DNA from: Sialis fuliginosa
Taxonomy: Eukaryota > Arthropoda > Insecta > Megaloptera > Sialidae
Direction: 5' to 3'
Assembly (NCBI GenBank): GCA_961205875.1
Contig: OY540812.1
Coordinates: 16,306,001-16,370,000, forward strand
DNA: 64,000 bases
The position numbers were made by a program, and so were the translations under genes. Shown piece after piece: positions 47,201 through 57,125 of this stretch. Position 1 is the stretch's first letter, and every line of letters starts with the position of its first letter. The notes beneath the pieces were generated by a model. It searched no databases. It was not told where the DNA came from and worked only from the letters and a program-made list of their open reading frames with translations.

Positions 47201-50200
47201 TTTGGAGACATTGAAACAAGTGAGAATCTTCCAGGATTGTGAACCTGGCTTATTAGAAGCACTTGTATTGAAATTACGTCTACAGGTATTTTTAACAATA
47301 AAACATTAATTTTTGATAATTTTATTGATTACCTATATTTAATTTTAATACCTTAGCCATAAATAATGTATTATGTTTTTTTAAAGAATTTTAGAAATTT
47401 ATTTTATCTTAAAGTAATTTAATACAGGTATATTTAGTGTAAGTTATGTTTTCAACTGTTCTATGCCATGGGCACCCGTAAGTAATTATCCAATTAGAGA
47501 AGTTGATCATACGAGTGTTTTAGAATCACCTTCGTTATTTTTCAATTTTTGTAATGAGCGCATTAAAACTACTTATTGTTAGACAAAATACATGTTTAAA
47601 AAAGGAATTAGAGGTTAATCAACTAATATTTTAAAGTAAAACACTTTATTATGCCAAGGGTTGAATTGATTTTAATAAGACTTAAATTATACTGATTTTT
47701 TAAATTAAATTCAACTGACTTAAATCACTTTAGAAGTGTAACTTTTTTTTTTGGATTTAGTTACTTTACTTTATGCACAATTTTTTAAATCATATGTAAA
47801 ATGTATGTATTATTTAATTAAATTAAATTAAATATAATTGTATTGCTTAGGTATTCTCTCCAGGTGACTACATTTGCCGCAAAGGAGATGTTGGAAAGGA
47901 GATGTATATAGTTAAAAGAGGTAAACTACAAGTGGTTGCAGATGATGAAAAGACAGTATTCGCTACACTTGGAGCTGGGTCTGTGTTTGGTGAAGTCAGC
48001 GTGCTAGAGATAGCAGGAAATAGAACTGGCAATCGCAGAACGGCAAATGTCCGATCATTAGGATACTCTGATCTCTTTTGTTTGGCTAAAGATGATCTTT
48101 GGGGTAAATTTGACTTATTACTAGTAACTTCACTAATAGTTAAAAAATGAATTATTAATTATATACGATATAATATTTAAGGTACATATGTTCTGCCGTT
48201 CATATGTACAACAACAAATTCGCAAATATATTTTTTTTTGTAAATATAAAGTTTGATATAAATTTTCTGTTTGAAATTTAATTCCTGGGCTTAACCAATA
48301 GTACTAATAGTTCCTATAAAAAATAATTCATTTTAGATAACAGCATACCTTTAATTGTTTTACAACTGTATTAATTCACAATCCAAAGAAGTTTAATTTT
48401 ATATCCTGTATTATAAACGAACTAACAAAATTTGCAAGCTTGCAAGCACTTGCAAATGAGATATCAAACCTATTTCACAGTTCCCTTGAAGTTTCATGAA
48501 GTGTTTGACATGTTTCGCGCACGTGTGGTACTTAAAGATCAACGATATTAAAACAGTGGTGATATTATGAAAATTATTTTGTAATGCCAGAGTTGTGTTA
48601 TATAATTAGTTGAAGTATGTATTACTGTTAGAAATTCCATAACTAATCCATAGATACTATCACAGAATTAATACTCTATTTGAAAGTGCTTGCAAGCTAG
48701 CAAATTTGTTAGCTCCAGTCAAATATTCAGTATAGTAATACTGTATCGGAGCGTGATTGGATCGAGACCTAAGCGATACCTATGGTGTGAATGATTTCAT
48801 TGTTTATTGAATATTTATATTTGATTGGAGCGAGACCGAACCGAGACCGGCATGATAGTTTGAATTGACCCTTATAATACCGGACACAAGATTATCTATT
48901 GGTGTTTATGACCAAACCCGAAGATGAAACTTTTTTATAATTAATTTACATTAAGTTTAAAAAAAACAAAACAATTGTACGTAATATGAACAGCGCGAGT
49001 GTAGCTATTATTTGCTTTTATTTGAAATAACATTAATTTCCTAATTTCTGTAGTAAAAATTCTACACCTCGTATCCAACTTGATTAAAAAGAAGAAGACT
49101 TAATCCCTACAGATCAATATATTTTAGTTTTGTATAGTTAAATATGCTTATTTAAAAATTAAATTTGATCTCACTGAATTCTTTTAAAACTGAGATTTAA
49201 CTGTGTTATATAAATTAATTAGTTTGTACAGAATATACTTCTTAATCTACAAAACACTCCTATTGATTGATTGATTCTTGACAACTGAAAATTGATTTAT
49301 ACTTTACAATATCGTTGTTGAAGTGTAACCATAATATTAAAATAATATTTTTCTTAGGTGCATTAGCGGATTACCCTGAAGCTAGAGCATCATTGATGGA
49401 ACGTGGATGTCAGTTACTGCGTAAGGATGGTCTTTTAGATGAAGATGCTTTTCACGGTGCGCAACAAGCGCAACAAACCATCACAGACAATATTTCACAA
49501 CTCCAGTCTACTGTGGATTCTTTACAAATACGCTTTGCGAGACTGTTAGCTGAATATGCGGCCAGTCAAGCAAAACTTAAACAAAGACTTGTCAGAATGG
49601 AAATAGGGTATTTTAAAAATAATTTGTTTATAGAGCTTTTTTTCTTCATGACTTCATTGCTATGATGTATGAAATTTGATTTTTTTTACTGGGTATAAAA
49701 ATAACATAACTGCATTTAAAAATTAAAACATTTTTTTAGTGTTATTGATAGCTACTCAAATTAATCACCAGAATCATACGTTTGACTAACCTTGTATTAG
49801 TTCCACTTAATTTCCTTTAAAAAAATTCATTTTGATCATTTTACCTAATTGTAAGTTAAAGCTATTTGAATATTGTACAATTTTTAAGGAAATTTTTACC
49901 CCTCTTAACTTATTGTTATGAAAATCTCGCCTCCATGGGAATAACAGATATTTACTTTAGTTTCTATTTCTCTCAACCCTCACTTTTATAATGTCTTAAT
50001 TACTCATAATTCGTGTTATATTACTTAAGAAGAGTTTAACTTGGAATTGAATTTTTCAAATTATTGTCCCATTATCCGTATTCTTATATTTTTTAGGATG
50101 TATAATGTGGAAGAAACGAGCGCGCAACAAAATATTAAGGAACCAAATCAAGCAGAACAGCAAAACGCATCTGGAATTACTCAAACTGAAGAAAACTCAA

Positions 50201-50271
50201 AATCTGTAACTGAAGAAAGTATTTTTAAACAAGATCCCGGCTATGAGTTTCAGAGACACAAAACATTTTGA
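44216..50271 (+). CDS. CngA: Cyclic-nucleotide-gated cation channel, CNGA-type subunit
   Basis: Exons 44216-44485, 45434-45596, 45658-45926, 46631-46996, 47067-47285, 47851-48103, 49358-49607 and 50097-50271 join in frame to 654 codons plus stop. Numbered from the first visible codon: basic N-terminal segment 30-60; S1 91-112; S2 124-143; S3 169-186; S4 200-220 with Arg 203, 206, 209 and 212; S5 235-257; pore 284-303 with filter TIGET; S6 313-334; C-linker 357-429; cyclic-nucleotide-binding domain 430-540 with FGEVS at 475-479 and NRRTANVRS at 490-498 (Arg/Thr contact the nucleotide phosphate and purine); C-terminal leucine zipper 555-595. The zipper ([15 protein letters not shown]) marks a CNGA subunit. 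An NGS sequon lies at 273-275 in the pore turret. The protein is a plasma-membrane cation channel opened by cGMP or cAMP. Exon 44216 follows a strong acceptor, so a 5' exon is needed (38768 is a candidate); an internal ATG at 44294 is an alternative start. Confidence 0.95.
46183..46456. repeat. MITE in CNG channel intron
   Basis: Terminal inverted repeats ACACAGCTACACAAAAAA / TTTTTTGTGTAGCTGTGT. The interior has two partial direct repeats (GCATTGTATTATAGTATTG and GCATTGTAGTATTGG). It lies between the S4 and S5 exons. Confidence 0.75.
48402..48886. mobile_element. Foldback MITE, TGTCCGGTATTA family, copy 2, with nested MITE
   Basis: Same arms as 3831-4104 (TTTGCAAGCTTGCAAGCACT, and the end ATAATACCGGACA). 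The right arm is split at 48712-48874 by a reverse-oriented copy of the 24109 MITE that has lost about 30 bases of one end. It lies in the channel intron after the CNBD exon. Confidence 0.78.
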
Positions 50272-50293
50272 ATATGTTTTATGTATTTATAGA

Positions 50294-50299
50294 AATAAA
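50294..50299 (+). terminator. poly(A) signal of the CNG channel
   Basis: AATAAA 22 bases after the stop codon, in an A/T-rich 3' end. Confidence 0.6.
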
Positions 50300-50399
50300 A
50301 ATATATTTTTAGAATTATTACCTATGTAATTTTAAATTCTAATAATATTCATGAAAAGTTATATTCGATGTAACCATTTGGAATAATCGAAAAAAACAT

Positions 50400-50830
50400 C
50401 TGCCAAGTGAACGCACAGTGCTTCTTCTTGGTAAATTCATCAAAGGGAGTTAAATATCAAATAATTTTAATATTTGACAATTTCAATCTAAACCTAAATT
50501 TTTCTGTAATGCAAACGTCAAAATAACATAATATGTCAAACTAAATAGCGGTTGTAAAAAATGACGATTTTTAATGCAAATTGAGATAAAACTTTGTAAC
50601 GGAATACATATTTTACAACAGACATTGTGGTGACCTACATATATTATAGAAAATTGAATGCTCTAAAAAAAAAAATTTCACGTAACACGTGTCTTTTTTG
50701 AGATATCTTCAAAAAAAATATTTTGTGGTGTAACCCCTCCCCTTTACACACAATTTTAATAATTTTGAAATGGGACCGTCCTCAACCAAGTTGGGGGGGG
50801 GGTCATGTGCGGCCCTTGGTAGATTGGCCC
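50400..50830 (-). repeat. Dispersed repeat R2, copy b
   Basis: Reverse-orientation match to 17272-17835 (GCACAGTGCTTC, AATGCAAACGTCAAAATAAC, AAAATGACGATTTTT). It lies about 100 bases downstream of the channel poly(A) signal and ends in a G-rich run (GGTTGGGGGGGGGGTC-like) near 50800. Confidence 0.6.
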
Positions 50831-51851
50831 AAAAGGTTCAAAAGGTTGTACACCTATGTTATAAATAATTCGTTGTTTTAGATCATACTACATTATTTAA
50901 AACATTTTGAAATGTTTTAGAGAGGTAGTAAGTATACTACTGCTTTTTAAATCTGCCCTTGATAAATTTTAAATGTAGGTATGTATATACATTTGACGAA
51001 CACGTAAGGAAGTAATTATTATTGTAATTTTTAAAAAGTAAAACCGAATGAGCCGTTTGAAAATGCTAAATTACATGGTAGACAAGGAACTCATAAATAA
51101 AAAGAAGAAACACGTGAAATAAACAAAATAATACGAACATATTAACAGTTTTATTGTAATTTATACATATATTTATTTGTAAATCACGAGGAATATGGTT
51201 GTACAATAAATTCACATTTACTAGTCTAATTGTCAACAACATTCGAGATACAAATAAAAAAAATATTTAACAAAATTGAATACCGTTTGAAATAGAAAAA
51301 GCGTGCTATTTTATATTTTCTACATTAGTATTTGATAGGTATGTATGTATATAGAATTTAAGTGATCAGTTTGAGTTGAATTCATGTAAAAAAATAAAAA
51401 GTATAGTAGATATTACTAATATTAAAAACAGTTTTTATAATTAATATTCTATATTAAATAATAAAAATAAAGCTCTTATGTGTATATGTAGATCAAAATC
51501 ACAAATTCTTGATGTTCGTTTACACCTTTTATAATATTTTTATATGTAGTACTCGTAGATATGCATACCTATAGAAATTTATTTTTATTATTTACTATAT
51601 TCAGTATACTTTTGTGAATCAATACATAACATAAAATGTAACCTAAATTGTCTTTTAAAATTTTAGTACAAAAATCCGTTATACTTTAATTTGATCCCAC
51701 CAGAAATTAGAATAAAAAGAACTGATTATGTGTTTGTCAAAGTATAGATACTCGTATTTTATAAGAATGTAAATACTATGAAATAATATGCAACAATGAA
51801 TAAAACATATACATTAAAAAATATATAATAACAAACATTGATAACCTTAAA

Positions 51852-52051
51852 GGGAACCTTGTGAGGTGTATCGTTCGTAACACTTATAGTTCAATCAATT
51901 CTAAGATTTTTCTCCCTGACCCAGCACTTCGATCTATTGACTTGATTATGATTTTATAATATTTTTTAAAATGATTTTCTATTAAACTTTTATTAGTTTT
52001 AAAACTTAGAATGAATTGAAATATTCAATGAGGATCATCTCACGAGGTTCC
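51852..52051. repeat. MITE with GGGAACCTTGTGAGGTG ends
   Basis: Terminal inverted repeat of about 23 bases with mismatches (GGGAACCTTGTGAGGTG / CATCTCACGAGGTTCCC). It abuts the next MITE. Confidence 0.6.
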
Positions 52052-52059
52052 CTATAGTT

Positions 52060-52452
52060 AAGGTGACCATCCATCCTCTTTTGAAGAGGACAGTCCTCTA
52101 TTTTGGCCAACTATTCTCTATAGAAAACGTGTCCTGTTTTTGTCCTCTTTTTTTAGTTTTTGAAACTTTTGTCCTCTTTTTTTTGTTATTTGGTAAAATA
52201 ATGTTGATTATCTTTTTTTTTTGTTGCATTCGTTTGTTTCAACCAAAATGTCAATGCCTGTTTTTGTATATTGTACAATACATTCGAGAACATATTTGCA
52301 AGAAAAACGTATCAACTCAGTTTAAAAAATAAATTTCTATAAAGTTTTCGATGTCCAAAAATAAAGTGACCTTTTTCCGAGGAGTTTTCTGAATGGTAGG
52401 AAGAGTACTCCTATTTTGTCCTCTTTTTTATTTTTATAATTCTGGTCACCTT
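52060..52452. repeat. TTAAGGTGACCAT MITE
   Basis: Ends AAGGTGACCA / TGGTCACCTT, with repeated TTTTGTCCTCTTTTTT blocks inside, as in a widespread insect hAT-like MITE. Confidence 0.6.
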
Positions 52453-53854
52453 ACTTTAGTGTATAATAATATACAGAAACTATAAAGGCGGGTTTCCACC
52501 AAAATAAGAAACAGAAAAATATAACTTTTCAACTTGTTAAAATTTGCAAATTTTTGAAAACTGTTGCTATTTTGTTTGTGTTTTTATTAACAAATTCAAG
52601 ACCTGTTTCGAGTCAATTTAGAGGAAATGACAAATCAAAACATAAACTATAAAAAAAAATATTGAATCAAAAACTGAAAATAAGTTTGGATTAATTTCAA
52701 GTTCAAGTGTATGGGTAGGTAAGTAACTTTTTAAAATATGATGTCAAATATTCATTAAGTAAAATTTCATAAAAACATTAATGTACTTACATGACATTTA
52801 TTTTAAGCCCAGAAGAGTGTTCATCATCTAGTTTAGTCTTTGTTTTCGATATTTATTTCTGTCATTCCGATTATTCTGTCCATCAATGTTAATACGTAAA
52901 GTACCAGAAATCAGCATTCAACACATCATAATTCCTCTAGGGTTAATATTTTTATCTTCAGTTTTTTGATAACATAATATAATTCATTACTTTGTTTAAA
53001 TATTGATGTCATTGTTATTTTTTCTAATGCTACACATTATTTCTATATGTACCTATTTATAATTATTGAATTAAATGAAATTCATGTCTGTACATTTTTC
53101 TACCTGGTCTATGTTAATTATAAATATTTTATAAAATAATAAAAAAAAGAAGCTTCATAAATATTTTTTTTACTTAACATCTGTCGACTAGAATATGTAT
53201 GGAATGCTTTTTAAACTACTATTTACACATTTTAAACTATAGAAACTATAACATTTATTACTTACTTAATATATATTTGGTTTGTTTATTATCTTATATA
53301 TTATTTATTGGCTTTAAATTGTTATAACCTATTAAAAAATACAGTACATAAATAATAATTTGCAGAATTTTGCATTACAAATCATTGGTCTATCTTATTG
53401 GACCAGTTCGTTTATGTCTAAGTTCAAATACATTTGTCCAAATAGTTTACAAGATGTCCCAGTTTTGAATGATCAGGCAAATTTCACGGAAACGGCTTCA
53501 ATTAGAAATCTTAAATGAAAGTCATTATTCATGTTTTTTTGTGATACCTTGATGATCTATTTTATTTTTGTAGCATATTACTACTTTTTATAAGTTGTTG
53601 GAAAGTTGATTTTATGGTGAATACAACTGTTCTAATAAACTTTTTAACGAGCTATTCAAATCAAAGATATTTTACCTCGATTTTTTGAGATCAAAATTAT
53701 TTTTACAAATCGTAGACAATAAAATACATTTGATTTGAACAGATCGATTGAACAGTTGTATTCAGTATAAAATCAAGTAGGTATATAATAATTATGTGTA
53801 CATAAACAGTATTAGGGAGCAATTTAAAAAATGTTGATTCTGCTGTTGTCTCTC

Positions 53855-53981
53855 TTAAGGCGTCTATACACCACCCAATCTGCAGGGCCGGATTTGTCGG
53901 GAGGTAGAGTGTGGTACTGCAGATTGGGTCGTGTATAGGCAAATCGGCCCTGCAGATTGGGTGGTGTATAGAGGCCTTTAA
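53855..53981. repeat. Hairpin MITE, 127 bp
   Basis: Near-perfect inverted repeat (CGTCTATACACCACCCAATC, then TGCAGGGCCG, and complement), with a third partial unit ACTGCAGATTGGGTCGTGTA in the loop. Confidence 0.8.
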
Positions 53982-54224
53982 ACACCATAAAATATAGATA
54001 GGTACCTATCATCAAAAGTAGAGCAAGAAAACATGAAATATAGTAATAATAAATATCTAATTCAAAATAATGTCGTTTTTGATAAAACTATTTGGTTCAT
54101 CAAAGTTGAGAAATAAAATAAAATTGTTTATTCCATACACATACATGGAATTGTATTTAAAATAAATGAAAATGATAAATCATTAATCAGTACTTCTCAC
54201 GTGTATTTTAATTTAATTTAATTT

Positions 54225-55591
54225 TAGGCGAGCGGATTATCGAGTCTAGCTCGCTTAGAAATGACAGTAACCGACCAATCGACGTTCTAGTGGCTAAAAA
54301 TGATTTTATTAAATTCTTTATATTTTTCTGAGAAAAAACATCTATATACATGATATTTTTTTATGCGGTCCTTCAATAGGTATACACATTTTTATGTTTA
54401 ATAAATCTAATTCTGCATTAAAAACTCTGAAAAAATTATGTAAGCTTCATTGGATTAAAATGAACATTTTTTGTCTCATAAACTTTTTTTTTAAATCTAT
54501 AGTTTTGAAGATAAAAAATATTTTAACTTTAAAAATAGCGAAAAATTCGTATATTTGTGATTTTTTTTCTCGGAAACTAATTGTTCAATCAGAATAAAAC
54601 AAAAACAAAAAGAATCAGCCAACTTTAAACTATAACTAGATTTTTTTTTCATTTTGATTATTACTGTAATTAAATGTAAAAACTTTATTAGAGCCGAACT
54701 CACTCTTTGCGCCGTAAATCGATACCATGGCTGGCTACAACATTCATTTAATAAATTGAAATATTTAAATACTGGGATGAAAGCATCAATAAAAACACTT
54801 TAGAATATTTTTATTGCACATTTATTCGTCACAATTATTTTCTTTATTGTTACACTTATCAGAACATCTACAAACTGAACAACATTTTAAATCTAAATCC
54901 AAACAAGAGCATGTTTTAACTGTACAAGGAAATTTTCCGCAACAAGAACAGAAATATTTTTTGTAGATGTTCTGATAAGTATAATATTATAATAAAGAAA
55001 ATAATTGTGACGAATAAATGTGCAATAAAAATATTCTAAAGTGTTTTTATTGATGCTTTCATCCCAGTATTTAAATATTTCAATTATTAAATGAATGTTG
55101 TAGCCAGCCATGGTATCGATTTACGGCGCAAAGAGTGAGTTCGGCTCTAATAAAGTTTTTACATTTAATTACAGTAATAATCAAAATGAAAAAAAATCTA
55201 GTTATAGTTTAAAGTTGGCTGATTCTTTTTGTTTTTGTTTTATTCTGATTGAACAATTAGTTTCCGAGAAAAAAAATCACAAATATACGAATTTTTCGCT
55301 ATTTTTAAAGTTAAAATATTTTTTATCTTCAAAACTATAGATTTAAAAAAAAAGTTTATGAGACAAAAAATGTTCATTTTAATCCAATGAAGCTTACATA
55401 ATTTTTTCAGATTTTTTAATGCAGAATTAGATTTATTAAACAAAAAAATGTGTATACCTATTGAAGGACCGCATAAAAAAATATCATGTATATAGATGTT
55501 TTTTCTCAGAATTTAATAAAAATCATTTTTAGCCACTAGAACGTCGATTGGTCGGTTAGTGTACTCGAAATAGCTGTAATCCGCTCGCCTA
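54225..55591. mobile_element. Giant palindrome, 1367 bp, with Cys-rich core frame
   Basis: Two arms of about 635 bases are almost identical in inverted orientation from TAGGCGAGCGGATTA (54225) to the complement at 55591. Only about 30 bases just inside the ends differ. The loop is 54863-54956. Mirror copies of every open frame in one arm appear in the other, so these are shadows. The loop encodes the cysteine-rich frame listed separately. It is a foldback transposon or recent inverted duplication. Confidence 0.88.
54822..54986 (-). pseudogene. Cysteine-rich C-terminal remnant in the palindrome loop
   Basis: An open frame on the minus strand (stop TAA at 54822-54824, upstream stop at 54987) encodes about 54 residues including KYFCSCCGKFPC and CCSVCRCSDKCNN. 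The cysteine spacing (C-x-C-C, C-x-C-x6-C-C-x2-C-x-C-x3-C) resembles CXC/TSO1-like zinc-binding tails that end some element-encoded proteins. No start codon and no other domain is present; it is probably the last exon fragment of a transposon gene trapped between the inverted arms. Confidence 0.4.
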
Positions 55592-55685
55592 TTTATAATC
55601 AGATTAAATACAAAAACAATTAAAAATCAATCTAGTAACAGTAGTAACACATATTGTTTTTGTTTATTATATACATCACTATAAC

Positions 55686-55868
55686 AGCCCGTTCACTGTG
55701 CGCCGTAACGTTTTTTTCCCGTGCGCCTAGCAGTGGCAATGCATTTCATATGAGAGTGTTCACACGATACACTGTCGGCCGTGTGTCGTGTGAACGAACT
55801 CATATGAAATGTATTGCCACTGCATGGGCGCACGGGAAAAAAACATTACGGTGCCATGTAAACGGGCT
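55686..55868. repeat. Hairpin MITE with AGCCCGTTCAC ends
   Basis: Inverted repeat with arms of about 85 bases (AGCCCGTTCACTGTGCGCC / complement), GC-richer than its surroundings, loop near 55775. Frames inside it are by-products of composition. Confidence 0.82.
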
Positions 55869-57125
55869 CTAATATAATTACTTGTTATTAAATGTATGAA
55901 GGAGATTATCATATAAATTGAAAACTTGAAACCTATGTATTATCAATAGACACATTTTGTTATAATGGAAATAGGATTTTGTAATAAAAATATAATGTAT
56001 TTATTTACTTGATTCAATGGACGAAGTGATCGACTTGGTTTAACTATAGAAAATACATGATACATATTTCTGTAGAGGAATGGAACAATTTATGTTTATT
56101 GGTGTGTTTTATCTAAGTAATTAAAAAAGTAAACACAACAATGTATAGATTTAGGTACATTAAATTATTTTTTATATAAAACTTGTGACATTTCATAAGT
56201 CTTTAAAATTAAGTATATATAGAGATAATATATATATAAAGTACGCAACATTGATTCTACGGCATAAAATATTAACTGCAAGTTTTCTACAAAAATTGCT
56301 TGGCTGATTATTGGCTATTACCATTTTTTCAATGTGAGGTCATATTTCCATAATATGACATCACCAATCTGTTTTTTAAACACGATATATTTTTACTATC
56401 ATATTAGTTAGTATATATTATTTTCTTTATCTTTATGTAAAAATATCGTGTAGTCTAGGGATGACCAAGATGTCGATTGCGGTTTTAATTTCGGTCGATC
56501 GTGACGTATCTTAAATAAAAATTCTTTAAAATTCAAGAGATGGTGAATCGTATCATTTTTCTCGAATTTTTTACTGTGCGACTGTATAAAAAATATTTAC
56601 ATGAATGCAAACAGAATAAGATGCACTCGCATAAAAAATAGTTCAATATTTTTTATTGAAAGTTGTGGCAAATAATCAGCTAAGTGTTTTTTTTTATAAA
56701 ATTAATATTTTCGTTTTTAGACTGTAGAATCAGTTATTTATTACTTTTTATCTATATTTTTAACCATTATTTATTTTTATATAAATTTTTATTTTTATAT
56801 AGATATCTAAACATAAGAAACACTTACTTATATTTACAATTGATAGAAAGGTAATGCATTCTTACTTTATTGAGATAAGCAATAAATATTTTTTTGATTA
56901 CAATAATATAATGGAAGTTGTCTGAGGAAATATTCTTGTAAATTTCACTAATCAAGAATATTCTGCATATCTAAAAACTATATATGTAAGACAGTTAACG
57001 TTACTGACGTCCATTTATTTATACATTTATTTGTCAATCTTTGAAGAAAAACTGTAAAAGTCCAGTAGTTACACACGCATTTAAATAATATTTACATTTA
57101 TCAAAACAACATTTTATTCGTAGAA

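Larger units (their letters stand above)
50300..57125. other. Intergenic DNA between the channel and the receptor
   Basis: The two genes converge here (channel on +, receptor on -). Besides the listed elements the DNA is AT-rich with no recognised exon. A short hairpin (GTGAGGTCATATT / AATATGACATCAC) is at 56333-56366. The 3' UTR of the receptor is expected to the left of 57126, but no clear reverse-strand AATAAA dominates. Confidence 0.6.

Noticed and set aside
54394-55443. Paired 67-76-codon frames on opposite strands
   Set aside because: They are mirror images of one another in the two arms of the palindrome, Lys/Phe/Ile-rich, without motifs.
55654-55872. 72-codon frame with Arg/Cys/His content
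   Set aside because: It spans a hairpin MITE (55686-55868) and reads through both arms.
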